Assembly: GCA_946183715.1 (NCBI GenBank)
Contig: CAMHDB010000082.1
Location: forward strand, 1-8,097
DNA length: 8,097 bases
From: an uncultured Oscillibacter sp.
Lineage (GTDB): Bacteria > Bacillota > Clostridia > Oscillospirales > Oscillospiraceae
Reading direction: 5' to 3'
This document shows, one piece after another, positions 5,303-8,097 of this stretch. A program made the position numbers and the translations under genes. How positions within the stretch are numbered: the stretch's first letter is position 1; each line of letters opens with the position of its first letter. Below the pieces are notes generated by a model. It did not search any database, was not told the origin of the DNA, and saw only the letters and a list, made by a program, of their open reading frames with translations.

Positions 5303-7879
5303 ATGGCGGCCTCGACACAGAAAAAAACTCCGGTCAGGCGGAAGCCCGCCGCGAAAAAGAAAACTCCGGCGACCCGTACAACGAAAAAGAAGGGTGTACG
5401 GAAAGCGACGCCCCGGAAGGCCGCGCCGAAACGGCCTCCTGTCCGACGGAAGCCCGTCCGCGACGCCGACAGAGTGCCCGTACTGGAACTGTTGCGGGAA
5501 TCGGTCTCCCGTCTGTTCTACGACTACGGGCGGGAAATCGGACTTGTCACGCTCGCCATTCTGACGCTCTGCGACTTCCTGACACTCCCGAACGTATTCG
5601 CCAAGGCCCCCACCGACGGCATTCTCGTCGGCTGGATATCCGCCCTTTTCCGTGGTCTGTTCGGCTACGGCTACATGATGTCGCTTGTGGCCCTGCCGCT
5701 GGCGTTCGTGATTCTCTGGCGGCGGGAGGACAGTCCGGTGTTCCTCCCCGTGGCCTGTACGCTGGTTTTGCCGTTCCTGTTCGGCATGCTCGGACACTTG
5801 CTCCTCCCCGGCGCAAGCCTGACGAAAAACGAGGGCTTGCTGGAACTCCTCCGAAGTCTCTGGACGACCGGACAGGCGCTGGCGTCGGGCGGCGTACTCT
5901 CCGGCGGACTGGCGGAATTGTGCCGGGCGTTCTTCTCGCAATTCGTCGCGCTGGTGCTCCTGCTGATTGTCCTCTATTGGGTGTCCGCTCATTTGGAAAT
6001 CCGCCGGGAGCGCCGCCCGCGCGGCTACTTAGAGGACGATTACCCGGACTACTCCCCCGACGACGAGCCGGATATCGGGGCAGGCTACGAGCGCGGCCCC
6101 GGGATTCGGGAGCGGCTGTCGGGCTGGCTGGACGGATTCCGCCGCGCGCCGGAGGCCTACGAGGAGCCGGAGCCTGAACCCGAACCTGTCAGGGCGAAGA
6201 AGAAGCCCGTAAAGAAACTCCCGCCCAAAAAGGCGGAAAAGAAACCCGTCGAAGTCGAACCGGAACCGGAAGCCGTACCGGAACCGCCGCCCCCGCCGCC
6301 GAAGGAAAAGAAAGCGAAGCCGAAGCCAAAAAAGGCGGAAAGCGGTATCAAAGAGGCGGCGCGGAGCGTCACGCGCGACATTTCGCGGGAGATGTCACAT
6401 GATACCGGGGACTACGTGTCGCCCCCGGTGTCGATTCTGGTCAGGAATCCGAATCAGGGACAGCGGGAGGACAGGGCCGAACTCGCGCGCAACGCGAAGC
6501 GCTTAGAAGAGACGCTGACGAGTTTCGACGTGAACGCGGTTTCGGCGGGGGAGGCGGTGCGCGGGCCGTCCATTACGCGCTACGAGTTCCGCCTTGAACA
6601 GGGCGTGAAGCTCAGTAAGATTATGAATCTCGCGGACGATATCGCCCTGTCGCTGGGGAGCAGCGGCGTGAGAATCGCGCCGATTCAGAACCGGAAATCG
6701 GTCGTCGGAATCGAGGTGCCGAACGCGGTCAAGACGCCCGTACTGTTACGCGACGTAGTGGAGTCGCCGGACTTTCTGCGCCGGAGTTCCGCCACGACAT
6801 TCGCACTGGGTAAGGATATCAGCGGCGATATCGTGACGGGCGCTATTGAGGAATTGCCCCACGTCCTGATTGCCGGGACGACGGGTTCTGGCAAGTCGGT
6901 CTGTACGAACTCCATGATAATCAGCCTCCTGTACAAGTCCTCGCCGGAACAGTTGCGCTTTATCATGATTGACCCGAAGATGGTCGAACTCGCCCCCTAT
7001 AACGGCATTCCACATTTGTTGATTCCCGTCGTCACCGACCCGCGCAAGGCGGCGGGCGCGCTACAGTGGGCGGTCACGGAGATGATGCGCCGTTACAAGG
7101 CCTTTTCTGAAAACGGCGTCAAGAAGCTGTCGGAGTACCAGAGACTGTTATTGAAGAAGGAGGAACTCCCGCCGTTGCCCAGCGTGGTGGTCGTGATTGA
7201 CGAGCTGGCCGACTTGATGATGGTGGCGGCGAAGGAAGTCGAAGAGTCGATCATGCGCGTGGCGCAGATGGGCCGCGCGGCGGGCATGCACCTCGTAATC
7301 GCCACACAGCGCCCGTCCGCCGATGTCATTACGGGCCTCATGAAGGCGAATATCCCCAGCCGTATCGCGTTCGCGGTGGCCTCGGCGATGGAATCGCGTA
7401 TCATACTCGACAGCGCGGGCGCGGAAAAGTTAGTCGGCAACGGCGATATGCTCTACGCCCCGCTCGGCGGGGAGAAGAAACGCGTACAGGGCTGTTACGT
7501 CTCGCCGGAGGAAATCGAAAAGGTTGTGGCGTTCGTCAAGGGAGAGCGCGAGACGCGTTACGACGACGACGTACTGGCCACGATTGACGCGGCGGTGTCG
7601 GGGCAGGCCAAGCCGGAAGCGGCCGCGCCGGAACCCGTCGAGGAACAGGACGAGTTGTTACCCGCCGCCGTGGACGTGGTGCTGGAAACGGGACAGGCGT
7701 CCACGTCGATGTTACAGCGCCGCTTGAAACTGGGCTACTCCCGGGCGTCGCGGCTGATAGACCAGATGGAACGCCGGGGCTATATCGGGGCGTTCGAGGG
7801 TTCGCGCCCCCGGCAACTGCTCATTACCAAAGAACAGTGGCGGGAATTACGCACGGGCGTTCCGCTGTCGCCGGATTGA
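5303..7879 (+). CDS. ftsK: FtsK/SpoIIIE-family DNA translocase
   Basis: This septum-anchored ATPase pumps chromosomal DNA during division and, if the host sporulates, possibly into the forespore. It has 858 residues. Residues 1-57 are a Lys/Arg/Pro-rich basic tail. Residues about 78-230 carry four membrane segments (about 79-95, 106-138, 146-168, 212-229). Residues 231-350 are a charged linker with Pro-Glu and Lys-Pro runs. The motor spans about 370-765, with Walker A GTTGSGKS (525-532), Walker B VVVVIDELADLMM (628-640, D633/E634), ATQRPSADVITG (667-678) and the DSAGAEKLVGNGDML block. The C-terminal gamma winged helix, about 783-850 (DVVLETGQASTSMLQRRLKLGYSRA in two parts), is the family's DNA-orientation reader. 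All motor motifs are intact. The start lies 3 bases after uppP with only a weak G-rich site (GGGGG within the uppP end), which suggests translational coupling. The FtsK or SpoIIIE name cannot be settled from sequence alone. Confidence 0.96.
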   Translation: MAASTQKKTPVRRKPAAKKKTPATRTTKKKGVRKATPRKAAPKRPPVRRKPVRDADRVPVLELLRESVSRLFYDYGREIGLVTLAILTLCDFLTLPNVFAKAPTDGILVGWISALFRGLFGYGYMMSLVALPLAFVILWRREDSPVFLPVACTLVLPFLFGMLGHLLLPGASLTKNEGLLELLRSLWTTGQALASGGVLSGGLAELCRAFFSQFVALVLLLIVLYWVSAHLEIRRERRPRGYLEDDYPDYSPDDEPDIGAGYERGPGIRERLSGWLDGFRRAPEAYEEPEPEPEPVRAKKKPVKKLPPKKAEKKPVEVEPEPEAVPEPPPPPPKEKKAKPKPKKAESGIKEAARSVTRDISREMSHDTGDYVSPPVSILVRNPNQGQREDRAELARNAKRLEETLTSFDVNAVSAGEAVRGPSITRYEFRLEQGVKLSKIMNLADDIALSLGSSGVRIAPIQNRKSVVGIEVPNAVKTPVLLRDVVESPDFLRRSSATTFALGKDISGDIVTGAIEELPHVLIAGTTGSGKSVCTNSMIISLLYKSSPEQLRFIMIDPKMVELAPYNGIPHLLIPVVTDPRKAAGALQWAVTEMMRRYKAFSENGVKKLSEYQRLLLKKEELPPLPSVVVVIDELADLMMVAAKEVEESIMRVAQMGRAAGMHLVIATQRPSADVITGLMKANIPSRIAFAVASAMESRIILDSAGAEKLVGNGDMLYAPLGGEKKRVQGCYVSPEEIEKVVAFVKGERETRYDDDVLATIDAAVSGQAKPEAAAPEPVEEQDELLPAAVDVVLETGQASTSMLQRRLKLGYSRASRLIDQMERRGYIGAFEGSRPRQLLITKEQWRELRTGVPLSPD

Positions 7880-7880
7880 G

Positions 7881-7885
7881 AGGAG
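7881..7885 (+). promoter_or_regulatory. Ribosome binding site of the last gene
   Basis: AGGAG lies 6 bases before ATG 7892 and directly after the FtsK stop. It supports the start of the truncated membrane protein and its place in the same operon. Confidence 0.75.
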
Positions 7886-7891
7886 ATAGTT

Positions 7892-8097
7892 ATGGACTTC
7901 ATACGCTTTGCCCTGCGGTATGCCTACTCGCGCCGATTCGCGGCGGGGTATATCGCGCTGTGCTGGATTGTCTGGGTGATTGTGTTCGCCGCGAACGCGT
8001 TGCAAGTGGACTTCCTGTCTTATATGATACTGTTCAGTCTGGCTCCGGTACTGTTTTTCGAGATACGCCGCCTGCTGCGCGTGTACCAGAAGCACCT
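7892..8097 (+). CDS. Small membrane protein of unknown function (3' end outside window)
   Basis: The frame is open from ATG 7892 to the window edge, giving 68 codons with no stop; the rest is unseen. The protein begins MDFIRFALRYAYSRRFAAGY. A basic N-terminus is followed by two hydrophobic segments, about residues 19-36 (GYIALCWIVWVIVFAANA) and 41-57 (FLSYMILFSLAPVLFFE), and then a basic stretch, IRRLLRVYQKH. This fits a protein with at least two membrane helices and positively charged ends. I do not recognise a family. It sits 12 bases after the DNA translocase with a good AGGAG site, so it is probably co-transcribed with uppP and ftsK. An opposite-strand open frame over the same bases reads as a shadow, because the + frame has the RBS and the coherent hydrophobic pattern. 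Confidence 0.8.
   Translation, partial: MDFIRFALRYAYSRRFAAGYIALCWIVWVIVFAANALQVDFLSYMILFSLAPVLFFEIRRLLRVYQKH

Noticed and set aside
4957..6177. 406-codon + strand open frame across the uppP/ftsK junction
   Set aside because: It is out of frame with two well-recognised proteins, is Arg/Pro/Gly-rich as expected of a GC-rich shadow, and has no ribosome binding site or domain.
1..8097. tRNA, rRNA, CRISPR, insertion sequence, phage or defence genes
   Set aside because: None seen. The gaps (169 and 227 bases) hold only the hairpins, the leader ORF, the palindrome and the promoter-like site described.

Overview
The window reads as chromosomal DNA from a GC-rich (about 60% by eye) low-oxygen Firmicute, most likely a gut clostridium of the Oscillospiraceae type. 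This placement is an inference from four things: a bacterial-type pyruvate, phosphate dikinase; a BspA-like leucine-rich-repeat secreted protein; a four-helix FtsK/SpoIIIE translocase with a long charged linker; and a CCCTCCGTCG-type palindromic spacer element. All real genes lie on the + strand.

Layout. (1) 2-1594 is the C-terminal 530 codons of pyruvate, phosphate dikinase (ppdK), cut by the window start and followed by a strong GC hairpin. (2) 1764-4223 is an 819-residue secreted BspA-like protein with a GTG start. It is built from two tandem LRR modules and a C-terminal domain, and is preceded by a possible 29-codon leader ORF that ends inside its start codon. (3) 4224-4450 is a 227-base gap with a terminator hairpin, an 18-bp-stem palindromic element followed by a T run, and a promoter-like extended -10. 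(4) 4451-5299 is undecaprenyl-diphosphatase (uppP/bacA). (5) 5303-7879 is an FtsK/SpoIIIE DNA translocase only 3 bases after uppP. (6) 7892 to the window end is the start of a small membrane protein, 12 bases after the translocase and cut by the window edge. Items 4-6 look like one operon.

Functionally, ppdK is central carbon metabolism (PEP/pyruvate interconversion with pyrophosphate). The LRR protein is probably displayed or released outside the cell. The uppP-ftsK operon couples recycling of the cell-wall lipid carrier with chromosome segregation at the septum. No RNA genes, CRISPR arrays, insertion sequences or phage genes were seen.

I found no new multi-gene system. The most striking signal is at the level of sequence composition: GATC occurs once (7249-7252), and neither CCWGG nor GGWCC occurs at all in my read of 8,097 bases. 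Other sites of similar composition are present. This suggests selection by restriction or methylation systems encoded elsewhere in the genome.
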